From positions 1 through 22,352 of the forward strand of contig JAODBP010000295.1 in assembly GCA_025464025.1 (NCBI GenBank): a stretch of DNA of 22,352 nucleotides. The letters run 5' to 3'. Shown here piece by piece: positions 21,495-22,352 of the stretch (its first letter is position 1; every line of letters starts with the position of its first letter). Below the pieces are notes generated by a model. The model ran no database searches and was not told the origin of the DNA. It saw only the letters and a list, made by a program, of their open reading frames with translations. This DNA is from Actinomycetes bacterium (GTDB lineage Bacteria; Actinomycetota; Acidimicrobiia; Acidimicrobiales; CADCSY01). A program made the translations under genes and the position numbers.

Positions 21495-22352
21495 GGGGCC
21501 GGTTCGCCCCGAGCCCGACGGGTCGGCTCCACCTCGGCAACCTCCGGACCGCCCTGCTGGCCTGGCTGTTCGCCCGCTCGGCCGGCTCGCCGTTCCTGGT
21601 CCGCATGGAGGACCTCGACCGGGGCAGCGTCCGGGAGGAGCACTACGCCACCCAGCTCGACGACCTCAGCGCCCTCGGCCTCGACTGGGACGGCGACGTC
21701 GTGCGCCAGTCGGAGCGTTCGACCCTCTACGACGCCGCGGTCGAGCGCCTCATCGCCGCCGGCCTCACCTACGAGTGCTGGTGCTCCCGCAAGGAGATCC
21801 AGGAGGCGTCGTCCGCGCCCCACGGCCCGCCCGGCGCCTACCCCGGCACGTGCCGCGAGGGCGGGGTGCGCCGGCCCGACCGCTCGCCCGCCCTTCGGTT
21901 GCGGACCGGGGGCCAGGTCGTCGCCGTCGAGGATCGGCTGCTCGGTCGGTACGAGGGCGCCGTCGACGACTTCGTCCTGCGTCGTGGCGACGGCACGGCC
22001 GCCTACAACCTGGCCGTCGTGGTCGACGACGCCGACCAGGGCGTGGAGGAGGTCGTGCGGGCCGCCGACCTGCTGCCCTCGACGCCCCGGCAGGTGCTGC
22101 TGGCCCGCCTCCTCGACCTCCCGGTGCCGGCCTACGCCCACGTTCCCCTCGTGCTCGGACCCGGCGGGGAGCGCCTGGCCAAGCGGGACGGGGCCGTCAC
22201 GCTCGAGGACCGCGTCGCCCTCGGCGAGTCATCGGCCGACGTGGTGCGTCGTCTCGCCGCCAGCCTCGGGCTCGACGGCGACACCCCGACCGCCCTCCTC
22301 CCGCAGTTCGACCCCGCCCGCCTCCCGCGCGAGCCGTGGGTGTTCACCGGCT
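21491..22352 (+). CDS. gluQ: Glutamyl-Q tRNA(Asp) synthetase (3' partial)
   Basis: 287 codons are visible and the gene runs off the window. It is a truncated glutamyl-tRNA-synthetase-like enzyme that attaches glutamate to queuosine in tRNA(Asp). The class I signature is PSPTGRLHLGN (7-17), followed by LVRMEDLD (37-43). A zinc site is visible as C96-x-C98, Y117 and C121. The KMSKS-like loop is LAKRDG (229-234). These and the absence of a long anticodon-binding region in the visible part distinguish GluQRS from GltX. The GTG at 21491 overlaps the stop of the TetR gene, and no independent promoter was seen. Confidence 0.92.
   Translation, partial: MRGRFAPSPTGRLHLGNLRTALLAWLFARSAGSPFLVRMEDLDRGSVREEHYATQLDDLSALGLDWDGDVVRQSERSTLYDAAVERLIAAGLTYECWCSRKEIQEASSAPHGPPGAYPGTCREGGVRRPDRSPALRLRTGGQVVAVEDRLLGRYEGAVDDFVLRRGDGTAAYNLAVVVDDADQGVEEVVRAADLLPSTPRQVLLARLLDLPVPAYAHVPLVLGPGGERLAKRDGAVTLEDRVALGESSADVVRRLAASLGLDGDTPTALLPQFDPARLPREPWVFTG

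Noticed and set aside
1..22352. CRISPR array, cas genes, rRNA genes or complete insertion sequences
   Set aside because: No regularly spaced repeats, transposase motifs or rRNA sequence were seen on either strand.

Overview
The window is high-GC DNA from an actinobacterium. Leaderless-type starts, many GTG/TTG starts, CWB2 wall repeats, GluQRS and the ECF sigma/CHAT pair all fit this. A deep lineage such as Acidimicrobiia is my inference, not something the sequence proves. The first ~3.6 kb is visibly richer in A/T than the rest and carries mobile-element genes.

Layout. (1) 1-3607 is the tRNA-proximal part of an integrative element. It holds the tail of a PfkB-kinase/SIS-isomerase fusion, a YwgA/Panacea-like winged-helix protein, and an integrase-excisionase pair on the minus strand next to tRNA-Arg(CCU). 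The far end of the element lies outside the window. (2) 3605-4660 is a tRNA-Arg hot spot. An intact tRNA is followed by a second, truncated integrase that runs into a broken tRNA-Arg copy, which is interrupted by 42 nt next to the anticodon. (3) 4767-10010 is chromosomal surface and accessory DNA: two 164/165-aa CxCGW proteins, a multispanning GT-C-like membrane protein, a 26-aa membrane micro-ORF, and a secreted protein with three CWB2 repeats and a GH43-like propeller. (4) 10144-16367 is the most interesting region. It contains an ECF sigma factor, a small protein of unknown function and a TPR-CHAT (caspase-like) protease in one operon. On one side lies a GAF plus degenerate GGDEF protein with a degenerate RsbW-type ATPase. 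On the other side, divergently transcribed, are two micro-peptides ending PIPxGG, a DUF5317-like membrane protein and a CxCGW protein, all joined by stop/start overlaps. The flanking operons share a bipartite promoter-like element (TGTATCAGGC-N11-CGCTCTGTAA) in the same orientation relative to their genes. (5) 16380-19178 holds a TetR regulator and two amidohydrolase-2 family proteins, one of which seems to lack metal ligands. (6) 19248-22352 holds a DHA2/EmrB-type MFS exporter, a divergent TetR regulator with a 14-bp palindrome between them, and the start of glutamyl-Q tRNA(Asp) synthetase.

How the genes may work together. The central hypothesis is that the sigma, small protein and CHAT protease form a protease-controlled sigma-factor switch. 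This is analogous in gene content to the RpoE-Csx30-Csx29(TPR-CHAT) part of type III-E CRISPR systems, but no CRISPR array or cas gene is seen here. The repeated promoter-like element would mark its local targets: the peptide/membrane operon and the GGDEF/ATPase operon. Gene content and repeats are direct observations; the circuit is inference.
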